64,000 nt of DNA from Neobacillus sp. PS2-9 (GCF_030915525.1 NZ_CP133269.1:4065001-4129000); one strand, 5' to 3'. Positions 17,768-26,031 are shown, numbered from the stretch's first letter. The notes: a model not told the origin generated them from the sequence alone. Translations and numbers: made by a program.

Positions 17768-18079
17768 ATGTTTATTTCAATCGACGAAAAAGCTACCTCA
17801 TGGTTTACGAAAGAATTTGAATTCAATAAACCATTCAGTATTCGCATGTTTCCTCAATATGCAGGATTTGGTGAGAAGCATAAGGGTTACAGCCTTGCTT
17901 TTTCTGCTGAGATTCCTGCAAATGCTGGATATGTAAAAGAAATCAATGGAATTACCTTTTTTGTAGAGGGAAATGATGTGTGGTTTTTTGAAGATACGGA
18001 AACATACCTATCAGTTGATGACTTGGTGGATGAGATTTTAGTTACGTTCAAGGAAGAATATAAAACTACAATTAATTAA
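17768..18079 (+). CDS. HesB/YneR-like protein
   Basis: 103 residues. The pattern (ITEKA-like start, FSIRMFPQYAGFGEKHKGYSLAF, GITFFVEGNDVWFFEDTE) matches the HesB-like YneR family of B. subtilis. These share the fold of iron-sulfur carrier A-type proteins, but the three conserved cysteines of IscA/SufA are absent here, so a classical Fe-S carrier role is unlikely. It is monocistronic and ends at a symmetric terminator shared with the convergent lipoprotein gene. Confidence 0.8.
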   Translation: MFISIDEKATSWFTKEFEFNKPFSIRMFPQYAGFGEKHKGYSLAFSAEIPANAGYVKEINGITFFVEGNDVWFFEDTETYLSVDDLVDEILVTFKEEYKTTIN

Positions 18080-18094
18080 CGTTCCAATAAAAAC

Positions 18095-18136
18095 AAAAGG
18101 TATCCACGTTTTTACTAGTGGATACCTTTTGTTTTT
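18095..18136. terminator. Bidirectional terminator
   Basis: AAAAGGTATCCAC and GTGGATACCTTTT pair perfectly, with A and T runs on either side, between convergent genes. Confidence 0.9.
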
Positions 18137-18149
18137 GACGTAAATTAAT

Positions 18150-18698
18150 TTAATTTACTTGTTTATCTAAGCTTGGTGCCATTAGTTTTGCACTTTCAAA
18201 TACGGTTTTAAGTTTTTCTTCACCTTGAGCAAAAGTTGCATCTGCCGCATCTAATGATGGTGCATCCTTTTTCAGTTCGTCCGCTTTAGCTTGGTAAGAT
18301 GCTGCATAGTCCTTCACAGCCGCCTCAAGGTCAGCTTTTTGATCTTTTAGTGAATCAGGTACTTGCACACTATTTAAATCAGCAGCAACAGCTGCTGCTG
18401 CTTCACTGGCTTTTGCTTTTTCCTCAGCCGTTGGTGCATCCTCAGGTTTAGCATCTGGTGCAGCTGCTTTAGCTGCCTTTGCTAAGTAAGCATTTAAATC
18501 CCCATCTTTTGCATTAATTCTCTTTCCAAGATCCATATAGAATCTCACTAATTCTTTTTTAACGTCAACTTTCGGTGCTTCTGCTTCTTTGGTTACTTCT
18601 TTCTTTTCTGTTGTTTTCGTTTCATCAGAGCTTGAACAAGCAGCAAGTCCGATTGCCATTGTAAATGCTGATACTACTAATAAAAACTTCTTCTTCAT
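18150..18698 (-). CDS. Ala/Lys-rich secreted lipoprotein of unknown function
   Basis: 182 residues from the ATG behind GGGGGAAG; the longer frame starts at a TTG overlapping that site. A short basic signal (MKKKFLLVVSAFTMAIGLAAC) ends in the lipobox LAAC, so the cysteine is lipid-modified and the protein is anchored outside the membrane. The mature part is rich in Ala, Lys and Asp and predicted all-helical, beginning with a Thr/Lys/Glu linker. No catalytic motif is visible. It could be a helical binding protein. Function unknown. Confidence 0.8.
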   Translation of the reverse strand: MKKKFLLVVSAFTMAIGLAACSSSDETKTTEKKEVTKEAEAPKVDVKKELVRFYMDLGKRINAKDGDLNAYLAKAAKAAAPDAKPEDAPTAEEKAKASEAAAAVAADLNSVQVPDSLKDQKADLEAAVKDYAASYQAKADELKKDAPSLDAADATFAQGEEKLKTVFESAKLMAPSLDKQVN

Positions 18699-18905
18699 CG
18701 TTACTTCCCCCAATTTCTCTTTTTGTGCATTGTTAATTCTACAACAACTTATCTGACGAGGAAAGTTTTTAAAGGTTACAAAAAAATGTACTTTTTTATA
18801 AAATTCCTCTCACTGAAAGAATATATGTAACGTAATATAAGTTTTTTATATTTTTTACGTTACTCGCTTTATTTTTCAGAAAATTAAGAATAAGTTGTGA
18901 ACTAT

Positions 18906-18935
18906 CTTACAATAATAACTATTTTTGTATATAAT
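18906..18935 (+). promoter_or_regulatory. Probable sigma-A promoter of the F0 mini-operon
   Basis: CTTACA, 18 bases, TATAAT, about 80 bases before the TTG start of the a-like gene. The rest of the 318-base gap from 18699 shows only AT-rich sequence and no other gene. Confidence 0.5.
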
Positions 18936-19016
18936 AAACATGACATAAGTTTTCTATTTTCTCCTCGTTCCATTACTAAAGTCCATTCATTTTTTGTTAA
19001 AGGGAGGTTGGACATC

Positions 19017-19730
19017 TTGGAACATACAAGACCACAAATATCGTTGTTTCATTTAACGTTTGATTTATCCATTCTACTTACCACAACTATTGTCGCTATA
19101 ATTGTTTTCCTCATTGCCTATCTATTGACAAAAAATTCTTCCTTACACACTCCAAATAAATGGCAAAATCTCATGGAATGGATTTTAGAGTTTGTTAAGG
19201 ATATTATGAATAACTCCATTGGAAACTCTAACAATATATTCATCTTATCCACTGGTGTAGTCTTACTAATGTATCTACTTATTTCAAATCTTTTAGGAGT
19301 ACCATTTTTAATTGTTACTACTGAAGAACATCCTGTGTCTTGGTGGAAATCTCCTACTGCAGATGCACATGTAACCATGACCCTGGCTATAATGATAATT
19401 GCCTATACACATTTTATTGATATCCGTATGAATGGATTTAAACATTTTGCTCTTAGCTTTTTCAAACCCTTTACATTCTTTTTTCCTATCAATGCTGTAG
19501 AACAACTTGCAACAACCTTAACCTTAGGGTTACGTTTGTTTGGAAATATTTATGCAGGGGAAATCCTTCTTGCCCTGTTAGCAAATGCAGTAAATCATGG
19601 TTTTATTGTTGCTGCTCTGGCATCTATCCCTATGTTGATTTGGCAGGCATTTTGTATCTTTATTGGCGCCATACAGGCTTATATCTTTGTCACTCTGACA
19701 ATGGTTTATATTGCTCACCGATTAACATAA
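19017..19730 (+). CDS. ATP synthase F0 subunit a-like protein (orphan)
   Basis: 237 residues from the TTG that lies 9 bases behind AGGGAGG; the longer frame to 18897 adds 40 residues with no binding site. The length is normal for Bacillus subunit a. Key parts are intact: the essential arginine in LTLGLRLFGNIYAGE (Arg173) and GAIQAYIFVTLTMVYIAH (217-234) in the last helix. Subunit a forms the ion half-channels beside the c-ring. What is odd is the setting: only a short b-like gene and an AtpZ-like gene follow, with no c, delta or F1 genes. It may replace the housekeeping subunit a under some condition, or act in another membrane complex. The central loop (TEEHPVSWWKSPTAD) looks usual. Confidence 0.88.
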   Translation: MEHTRPQISLFHLTFDLSILLTTTIVAIIVFLIAYLLTKNSSLHTPNKWQNLMEWILEFVKDIMNNSIGNSNNIFILSTGVVLLMYLLISNLLGVPFLIVTTEEHPVSWWKSPTADAHVTMTLAIMIIAYTHFIDIRMNGFKHFALSFFKPFTFFFPINAVEQLATTLTLGLRLFGNIYAGEILLALLANAVNHGFIVAALASIPMLIWQAFCIFIGAIQAYIFVTLTMVYIAHRLT

Positions 19731-19753
19731 TAATATGAAGGGAGTTGATTGTT

Positions 19754-20152
19754 TTGGGCGACTTTTCATTATTCGGACTTCCAGTTTCTTTAGGGACCAT
19801 GATTTATCAAGCTATCATTTTTACCATTCTTGTTTTTATACTAAAAAAGTTGGTTTTTAAAAAGATGGTGGATATTCTTGAGAAGAGGAAACACCACATC
19901 GAAAGACAGCTACTTTTAACTGAACAGTATAAGCTGGAAGCGGAACAACACTTAGAAGCGAGCAAAGACGTTCTTAAACAGGCAAAAAAAGAGGCAAGAG
20001 AGATCCGAACGTATTCTGAGAGTGAAGCAAAGCAAATTATTCATGACGCTAAAGTAGAGGCCAAAAATATAGTAAAAAAAGCAAAAGAAGAGGCCTTTTT
20101 GCAACATGCCCGACCCTTTTCACACTCAGACCAAATAAAAGAGGGGGCATAA
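19754..20152 (+). CDS. ATP synthase F0 subunit b-like protein, short
   Basis: 132 residues from the TTG (MGDFSLFGLPVSLG) set 9 bases behind AAGGGAG. One N-terminal membrane helix (about 14-32, containing MIYQAIIFTILVF) is followed by a long charged helix with many Lys/Glu/Ala (about 36-115), the usual tether and dimerisation region. Housekeeping Bacillus b subunits run to about 165-170 residues; here the C-terminal part that holds subunit delta is missing and the end is unrelated (HARPFSHSDQIKEGA). The gene is 3 bases before the AtpZ-like gene. It may pair with the housekeeping b or bind something other than F1. Confidence 0.82.
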   Translation: MGDFSLFGLPVSLGTMIYQAIIFTILVFILKKLVFKKMVDILEKRKHHIERQLLLTEQYKLEAEQHLEASKDVLKQAKKEAREIRTYSESEAKQIIHDAKVEAKNIVKKAKEEAFLQHARPFSHSDQIKEGA

Positions 20153-20155
20153 TGT

Positions 20156-21106
20156 ATGAAACACAAGTTCACTAAATATTTAGGTAGAATTACGGAAAAC
20201 CTAGAAATTGGACTAGAAGAGAAATGGATTTATGTTCACTATACAAAAGGATCAATTGAAAAAACAGCGTGTCTGTTAAAGAATGAAAATAAATCAGAGG
20301 AAGCATATCTTGAGGCTTTTCTTGAAGAAAATAAGGTGTCTGAGGAAATGAGAAAAGAAATTAAAACATTTTTTATAAACGGACAGTCACAAAGCGATAA
20401 ACATTGGAAGGATTCGACAAACTTTCTAATGAAAGCCGTGTCCTTGAATATGGTTTTTGGTATAGCTATTGCTATCTCCGTTTTTGCTGGCTATAAACTA
20501 GGTGATTTATTAGATAATCGTTATGATATCTACCCTTTATTTACTCTAATTGGGATATTTCTAGGTATTGGTGTTGGAGGGGCTACCGTTTATTCATTGG
20601 TCCATAAATATTTTCTAACCTCACAAAAAAATGAGATACCTGAACCAAAAGTGGAACAAATTAAAGACTATCCCGTTATAGAAGTTAGTATCGATGAGGT
20701 TCGAAAAGCGGTTAGAACCTTTTCCGATAATTTACCAAAGGGTGTCTATAGGACCATCCTGGTTAAAGAGGATCATAGTATCGACTTCAACCAACTTGCT
20801 CCCATCCTCGGAGGTGTCCCATCTAAAGATTTCTATATGTCTAAAGAAACTTATGATTTATTTGAAGAGCATGAGAAACAAATCCCCATCGAAATGGATA
20901 TGGTGCAAAAGGCTGTTGACCAATATGTAAAGGACCATAAGGAGTTTCCTATGTTAAAATTTGATCCGCAGCACAGAGTGAATTATTATCAGTTATTACA
21001 AGACCACTATCTAAAGAAAACACCCGAAATCCAATTTTATCTCACAGACCTAGATGGATTAATCACACATATAAAACCAAAGAAAAAAAACTCCTCTCTA
21101 TCTTGA
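20156..21106 (+). CDS. AtpZ/AtpI-like membrane protein with added N- and C-terminal soluble domains
   Basis: 316 residues. The centre (about 88-152) is an AtpZ/AtpI-type two-helix hairpin: LNMVFGIAIAISVFAGYKLG, DLLDNRYDIYP, then LFTLIGIFLGIGVGGATVYS. Normal AtpZ proteins are only about 70-90 residues. Here an acidic soluble region of about 85 residues precedes it, and about 160 residues follow, with the sequences VYRTILVKEDHSIDFNQLAPILGG and EIQFYLTDLDGLITHIKP. I do not recognise either extra part with confidence. AtpI/AtpZ proteins help c-ring assembly or Mg2+ supply to the synthase. It starts 3 bases after the b-like gene, inside one operon. Confidence 0.75.
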   Translation: MKHKFTKYLGRITENLEIGLEEKWIYVHYTKGSIEKTACLLKNENKSEEAYLEAFLEENKVSEEMRKEIKTFFINGQSQSDKHWKDSTNFLMKAVSLNMVFGIAIAISVFAGYKLGDLLDNRYDIYPLFTLIGIFLGIGVGGATVYSLVHKYFLTSQKNEIPEPKVEQIKDYPVIEVSIDEVRKAVRTFSDNLPKGVYRTILVKEDHSIDFNQLAPILGGVPSKDFYMSKETYDLFEEHEKQIPIEMDMVQKAVDQYVKDHKEFPMLKFDPQHRVNYYQLLQDHYLKKTPEIQFYLTDLDGLITHIKPKKKNSSLS

Positions 21107-21117
21107 GAGGATTTTTT
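21091..21117 (+). terminator. Terminator of the F0 mini-operon
   Basis: TCCTCTC, six-base loop, GAGAGGA then T5. It overlaps the stop codon of the AtpZ-like gene, so the operon ends here and holds only three genes. Confidence 0.8.
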
Positions 21118-21223
21118 CGGCTTAGATTCTTGCAATCATATATATCGGATGTTTTTTTTTGCTTTTTTTTCTGCTAAATTGAGATAATAGCATTAGTAAA
21201 TATTATAAAGGGGTACAAGTAGT

Positions 21224-22480
21224 ATGCAAAAGCAGAAAAATAAATCACAGCATTTAGCAACAATTTCTCTTGCTGTGATGGGAGTAGGTTTTCTAGCTAC
21301 CCTTCCATTACAGCATTCAATATGGGGTATGATTTTACAAGGAGGGTTTGAAGCGGGTCTTGTAGGTGGTTTGGCTGACTGGTTCGCAGTGACTGCTTTA
21401 TTTCGGCACCCATTAGGTATTCCCATTCCACACACAGCACTTCTGCCAAAAAATCGAAAAAGAATTATTGCTGGAATAATCTCCATGCTAGAAAATGATT
21501 GGTTAACAAAAGAAAGTATCCGAAGTAAAATTGAGACCATTCCTTTTACTGAAAAATTATTTGCTCTTTTTCAAAAAGAAATTACTTCTCAAGGGGTTAA
21601 GGAAAATCTCATTACACTCATTCAGCATTTTATTATGAAAGTCGATAGTAAGAAAATAGCGCCAATGATTGAAAAAGAAATAAAGCAACATTTAATTAAA
21701 TTAGATAGTAAGGACTATCTTCCACTTCTGATTGATCAAGTGATGGTCAGAAAATATGATGAAAAAACACTTGATTATATTCTAAAAGAAATCGACGAAT
21801 GGGCTCAAAAGGATAGTACAAAATATAGGCTTGGCGGAATGGCAGTCGATGCCGTTGAAAATATTAAAGCAGATGGATTTATGCAGTTCGCTTTAAAATC
21901 CTTTAGCAGCCTTGTTAATGAAGAAAAGCTCGGTAATATTATTCAAAACCTTATTTTAAAAGGGGTTGATAGCTACCGTGACCCTTTTAATCAAAATAGA
22001 CAATCATTAATCAGTCATATTCACACTAAACTGCATTCGATAAAAAATGATGAACAGTTGTATGGAGAACTAAATAATCTCAAAACACATCTAATTGAAA
22101 AATGGGAACCACAAGAACAATTAACTGAACTTCTAAATCAGTTTCAGAAAAAGGTACTTGATTTTGTTTCAGAACCTACCTTTTTCGATGAATACCTGCT
22201 TCCCCTTTTAAAAAATAGTCTTAATCAAATCGAAGCAAATCCTGAAAAAGTTAGTCAGTTTGAGGGTTGGATTAAGTCGCAAATTTCTAATTTTGTAGAT
22301 AAAAATCACGAAAAAATTGGTAAGTTGGTAGAAGAAAACTTAGAAAAGCTCGATGATAAAACACTCATCAAAATGGTGGAAACAAATGTCGGAAAAGACC
22401 TTCAGTGGATCCGTGTAAACGGGGCTGTATGTGGGTTTCTAATCGGACTAGTATTAGTAGGAATTAAAGCCTTTTTCTAA
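21224..22480 (+). CDS. DUF445 family membrane protein (YheB/YjiN-like)
   Basis: 418 residues. An N-terminal helix and the signature AGLVGGLADWFAVTALFRHPLGIPIPHTALLPKNRKRI are typical of DUF445 proteins. A long, charged helical middle section with repeated patterns follows, and a final membrane helix (VNGAVCGFLIGLVLVGIKAFF) closes the chain, so both ends are in the membrane. The biochemical function of the family is unknown. It is monocistronic with its own terminator. Confidence 0.88.
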   Translation: MQKQKNKSQHLATISLAVMGVGFLATLPLQHSIWGMILQGGFEAGLVGGLADWFAVTALFRHPLGIPIPHTALLPKNRKRIIAGIISMLENDWLTKESIRSKIETIPFTEKLFALFQKEITSQGVKENLITLIQHFIMKVDSKKIAPMIEKEIKQHLIKLDSKDYLPLLIDQVMVRKYDEKTLDYILKEIDEWAQKDSTKYRLGGMAVDAVENIKADGFMQFALKSFSSLVNEEKLGNIIQNLILKGVDSYRDPFNQNRQSLISHIHTKLHSIKNDEQLYGELNNLKTHLIEKWEPQEQLTELLNQFQKKVLDFVSEPTFFDEYLLPLLKNSLNQIEANPEKVSQFEGWIKSQISNFVDKNHEKIGKLVEENLEKLDDKTLIKMVETNVGKDLQWIRVNGAVCGFLIGLVLVGIKAFF

Positions 22481-22482
22481 GG

Positions 22483-22509
22483 AAGAGCAACCTCGGTTGC
22501 TCTTTTTTC
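22483..22509 (+). terminator. Terminator after the DUF445 gene
   Basis: AAGAGCAACC, TC, GGTTGCTCTT then T-run. Confidence 0.9.
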
Positions 22510-22512
22510 ATT

Positions 22513-22697
22513 TGGCTCTGTTAAACTTGCCTGTTGATTTCCGCTCCAGGCACTACGCTTTCCGTGGGTGTTTCGGCGAGCCTCCTCGGCGCTAGCGCCT
22601 GCGGGGTCTCCCCTGAACCATACTCCCACAGGAGTCTTCGTGCCTTCCGCTCCAATCAACAGGGTGTAAAAATCAACACTGTTCTTTAACACAGCCT
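22513..22697. repeat. GC-rich interspersed repeat, copy 3 (~185 bp)
   Basis: Same orientation and layout as the copies at 3179 and 5775. This copy has the clearest ends, GGCTCTGTTAAAC on the left and TTTAACACAGCC on the right, which are inverted repeats of each other with one mismatch. The region from here to 22805 holds no gene. Confidence 0.85.
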
Positions 22698-22804
22698 TTC
22701 ATTTAAAATATCGCCATTGTCCCTAAAAATCAATGTTCTAGTTCACATTTTTGTCACATATTTACTACTATAGGTACTATTTTTAGGTAAAAGGGGGTAG
22801 GAAA

Positions 22805-23170
22805 ATGGGCGTAAAGTTTATTAAAATATCTGTCTGTTATTTTGTTGTTGGGGTATGTTTAGGTATGTATATGTCAATGACTGAGAAGTTTGATTTTAGG
22901 CCTGTTCACGTCCATATTAATTTATTAGGTTGGACGGCCATGACTCTTGCTGGACTTATTTATGTAGCTTTTCCAACAGCGGCGGAAACAACTTTAGCGA
23001 AGGTTCACTTTTGGCTCCATAATATTGCATTGCCCATCATGATGATCGGGCTTGCCTTTTTAGTATCAGGAGTAAAGGCTGCAGGGCCAGCCGTTGCGGT
23101 CGGTGGCACCCTAATGGTATTAGGCATCATCCTCTTTGCCATTAACATCCTTAAGAATGTGAAGAACTAA
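22805..23170 (+). CDS. CcoN-like four-helix protein (cytochrome oxidase subunit I fragment family)
   Basis: 121 residues with four hydrophobic helices. The motif HVHINLLGW resembles the low-spin haem region of cbb3/NorB-type subunit I, and KVHFWLHNIALPIMMIG follows. The protein is far shorter than subunit I (about 450-500 residues) and lacks the copper and high-spin haem ligands, so it cannot be an oxidase alone. Stand-alone proteins of this kind occur in Bacillaceae. It could bind one haem or act as an assembly or quinol-interacting protein. The ribosome binding site AAAGGGGG is strong and the gene stands alone. Confidence 0.75.
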   Translation: MGVKFIKISVCYFVVGVCLGMYMSMTEKFDFRPVHVHINLLGWTAMTLAGLIYVAFPTAAETTLAKVHFWLHNIALPIMMIGLAFLVSGVKAAGPAVAVGGTLMVLGIILFAINILKNVKN

Positions 23171-23215
23171 TTGTCTTTGTTATCATACTCTAATTACATT
23201 TTCCAATATCAAGTA

Positions 23216-23245
23216 AAAAGACACCGGAAAATCCGGTGTCTTCTT
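23216..23245. terminator. Bidirectional terminator
   Basis: AAGACACCGGA and TCCGGTGTCTT form an 11-bp stem between convergent genes. Confidence 0.9.
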
Positions 23246-24092
23246 AATATCCTCTAAAAACGTATTGTTCTTTTGGAGCCGTGGTCTTTGACCACTCTTT
23301 AACCTTTAAATAAGGAATATTCATTTTAAAAGGTTGATAATAAATCGTTGAGACTTCTCCTTTTACACGAATCCACTCATCATTTTTGAGGTTAGTTCCC
23401 TTTGGCATGTCAACAAGCATCCCGAACACACCTGAGTCTGCAATACAGTGAATGACTCCAAATCGGAAAACAAACAGCTGATTTTTTTCAATCGTTTCAC
23501 TATCATTAAAAACAAAGCCCTTGAACTCAATTTCTTTCCCTAGGAAATCCCCCGAGTAATTATAGATAGTCTCCATTGCTTTTAAATAATTTTGATCATT
23601 TATAACGATTGTATCTTTGTTAATATATTTCTTTTTTTCTTTTTTCATTAACGCATCGTACGCTTCTTTCCCATAATAAACACTGGTATCAGGACGTAAG
23701 AATTGCTGCTGCATGAACGAATCCCCTTTCCCTTCATCATAAATAGGAAAGTGGAAACCTTTCGCCTTTACAATATTACTATCAAGCGTTGCGATTGGGA
23801 AAAATAATCCCGAAATAATAGGGAAGATAAAGATAGGATAAATGAAAAGCTTTTTGTACCATTTATCTTCCTTAGCATGATTATGTCCACAATGATCATG
23901 GCCACACTCATGCTCTTTAGATTGGTCCTTGTTCTGCATAAATATTTGAACAATTGTTAAGACCAACAGGGCATAGCCTGCGGTTGCAGATAAATAGGAA
24001 TATTTCATATTAATATATTTATTAATATCTCCGGTTATATGCAAATGAAATAAAAAATAAGTAAATCCAATGAGTATTAAACTTCTTATCAT
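23244..24092 (-). CDS. ycgQ: YcgQ-like membrane protein (TIGR03943 family)
   Basis: 282 residues. Three to four N-terminal helices are broken by a His/Cys-rich loop (ECGHDHCGHNH) that should bind metal, probably zinc. A soluble domain follows with the conserved pattern FVFNDSETIEKNQLFVFRFGVIHCIADSGVFGMLV. It lies 14 bases behind the YcgR-like permease, as in B. subtilis. The pair is thought to be involved in transport of an unknown, possibly metal-linked, substrate. The exact function is not established. Confidence 0.85.
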   Translation of the reverse strand: MIRSLILIGFTYFLFHLHITGDINKYINMKYSYLSATAGYALLVLTIVQIFMQNKDQSKEHECGHDHCGHNHAKEDKWYKKLFIYPIFIFPIISGLFFPIATLDSNIVKAKGFHFPIYDEGKGDSFMQQQFLRPDTSVYYGKEAYDALMKKEKKKYINKDTIVINDQNYLKAMETIYNYSGDFLGKEIEFKGFVFNDSETIEKNQLFVFRFGVIHCIADSGVFGMLVDMPKGTNLKNDEWIRVKGEVSTIYYQPFKMNIPYLKVKEWSKTTAPKEQYVFRGY

Positions 24093-24106
24093 AATATAAT
24101 CACTCC

Positions 24107-24991
24107 TTAAAACAATAAAGAGTATAAAAAGACGGTAATTGTTACGCCTGTCACAATCATAAATACCAACCGTTTTTTAAATGTTGCCAACATCATCATT
24201 AAATTTTTGATATCGATCATTGGTCCAAATACTAAAAATGCTAATAGTGATCCTGTAGAAAAAGTCGTTCTGAACGAGGAAGCGATAAAAGCATCCGCTT
24301 CTGAACATAGAGATAAAATGAATGATAGTGTCATCATCACGAAGGAAGATGATACTGGACCTTGACCTATAGAAACAAGTGTAGCTGTTTTAACATACGT
24401 TTGTACGGCTGCAGCAATTAAGGAGCCAATAATTAAATACTTACCCATGGAGAAAAATTCCTCTACTGCATGCTCAAGTGTTTGCCATATTTTCTTTAAC
24501 AAACTCTTCTCTCGATGTACATGATGGTGATGAAATTGTTCTTTAAATGGAGAATCCTTATAGCCATAGGCGATTAAAATACCAACTAGAATGGAAACAA
24601 TGATAGCACCTAAAGCACGATAAAGCGCAATTTTCCAATCACTTCCAAACGCGATGAATGTCGCAAACAATACAACGGGATTAATAATCGGTGCAGTTAA
24701 CATAAAGGCAATCCCAGCTGAAATCGGTACACCCTTTGATACTAAACGACTAACAATGGGAACAATCCCGCATTCGCATGATGGAAATAATATCCCCAGA
24801 AAACAAGCAAAAATGACAGCTAGGATTTTATTTTTTGGCATAATCCTCGCTATCATTTCTTCTGTAACAAAAATTTGAATGATACCAGAAATTAGAACTC
24901 CCAGCGTCACAAACGGCAATGCCTCAATTAGGATCGAGATAAATATAGTGTTCATTTGGTAGAATGATTGCGGTAATGTTATTCCAAACAT
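24107..24991 (-). CDS. ycgR: YcgR-like permease (DUF318/UPF0718)
   Basis: 294 residues from the ATG (MFGITLPQSF) behind AGGAGG; an in-frame ATG nine codons earlier has no site. It has about eight helices in two similar halves, with the family motifs FPSCECGIVPIVSRLVSKGVPISAGIAFMLTAP and CSEADAFIASSF. A His-rich cytoplasmic loop (HHHHVHREKS) sits in the middle. Family members are permeases of unsettled specificity; the paired Cys and His clusters in this protein and its partner point to metal handling. It is the first gene of a two-gene operon with ycgQ. Confidence 0.85.
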   Translation of the reverse strand: MFGITLPQSFYQMNTIFISILIEALPFVTLGVLISGIIQIFVTEEMIARIMPKNKILAVIFACFLGILFPSCECGIVPIVSRLVSKGVPISAGIAFMLTAPIINPVVLFATFIAFGSDWKIALYRALGAIIVSILVGILIAYGYKDSPFKEQFHHHHVHREKSLLKKIWQTLEHAVEEFFSMGKYLIIGSLIAAAVQTYVKTATLVSIGQGPVSSSFVMMTLSFILSLCSEADAFIASSFRTTFSTGSLLAFLVFGPMIDIKNLMMMLATFKKRLVFMIVTGVTITVFLYSLLF

Positions 24992-25095
24992 AGTAGTCCT
25001 CCTATTACCTATAATCATGGAGTCTACTATACTCTTATTTTATTAGTACGTCCAACGAAAAATATGGTCTTAAGTGATAAATTTTCCCAAAACAA

Positions 25096-25128
25096 TAAGG
25101 CTGATTTCATTACAAATAAATCAGCCCC
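25096..25128 (-). terminator. Terminator near the phosphatase gene
   Basis: AAGGCTGATTT and AAATCAGCC pair around a loop of about 12 bases just after the stop of the minus-strand phosphatase gene. Confidence 0.65.
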
Positions 25129-25136
25129 TTCGGTTG

Positions 25137-25946
25137 CTATCTTTTCTCCAGGTTTTCTATCCTTAGTTTAGCTTTTTCTTCGTCCGTTTTCCTATAATCA
25201 TAATTATAAATGGCTTCTTCCCAATCCCCATACATTGGATTAGGTAGAACGATAAATTTCTTTCCCCATATATCTTTGTATTTTTGAGTTTCCTTTATTC
25301 TTTCTTTGACGGATAATCCTTCAAATTCACTAAAATCGCCTAAATTATCGCCAAATAATAGGACAATATCATGTGTTTTGGCTACATATTGGCGCCTTGA
25401 CTCTTTCCCTTTTTCACCTGGTTGAAGTAATAGGACATGTTCTCTATCTGCTTGTGGAGCACCCACCATTTTTAAGTTTTTAATTGTTGCATTTTTCTGT
25501 GCTTCAAAACGATTTGTTATGTAAAATATCTCAATTCCTTTAGAATCTGCATACTTCAAAAATTCAAGCGCGCCTGGAAGAGGTTTGGCTTCTGCACGGT
25601 TAAACCACTTACTCCAATCAAAAGGGTTTCCATTCCCTGAAACAGCATACGAAGCCAAGTATGGACTATTGTCTAGTATCGTTTCATCGATATCCAAAAC
25701 AATAGCTGGCTTTAAGCTAGTGTGCTTCTTCTTTTTGCCTAAATAATCATCCAATCTTAATTTTCCTAAGTTATAACCTTGATAATATAAAGCTTTAGCT
25801 TCACCAGATTGTTGAAACCATAATACAGACATCGTATTTTGTTCATGCAACTTGGCTTGTGTACCTTGGATAGTTTGTGCCTTCGTATAGCTGCAGCATC
25901 CTAAAAATACTGTAATTGTCATGCAAATCGAAAACCATCTTTTCAC
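25137..25946 (-). CDS. 5'-nucleotidase / acid phosphatase, lipoprotein e(P4) family
   Basis: 269 residues, GTG start behind a GGGGGG site. The N-terminus is a lipoprotein signal (VFLGC box), so the enzyme is anchored outside the membrane. The HAD-type DDDD active site opens with PAIVLDIDETILDNSPY; later motifs are IEIFYITNR and LLFGDNLGDF. It removes phosphate from nucleotides or other phosphomonoesters outside the cell, helping scavenging of phosphate or nucleosides. It stands alone. Confidence 0.9.
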   Translation of the reverse strand: MKRWFSICMTITVFLGCCSYTKAQTIQGTQAKLHEQNTMSVLWFQQSGEAKALYYQGYNLGKLRLDDYLGKKKKHTSLKPAIVLDIDETILDNSPYLASYAVSGNGNPFDWSKWFNRAEAKPLPGALEFLKYADSKGIEIFYITNRFEAQKNATIKNLKMVGAPQADREHVLLLQPGEKGKESRRQYVAKTHDIVLLFGDNLGDFSEFEGLSVKERIKETQKYKDIWGKKFIVLPNPMYGDWEEAIYNYDYRKTDEEKAKLRIENLEKR

Positions 25947-26002
25947 TGAGGTCCCCCCACTTTTTTCTTGTTAGTATGGAAAAAAAAATCTTTTTTACTC
26001 AC

Positions 26003-26031
26003 TTTACATTTTCCTATTTTTTCTATATAGT
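26003..26031 (+). promoter_or_regulatory. Promoter of the TetR-MMPL unit
   Basis: TTTACA, 17 bases, TATAGT. The TetR-type operator begins four bases after the -10 element, so bound repressor would block initiation. Confidence 0.65.
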
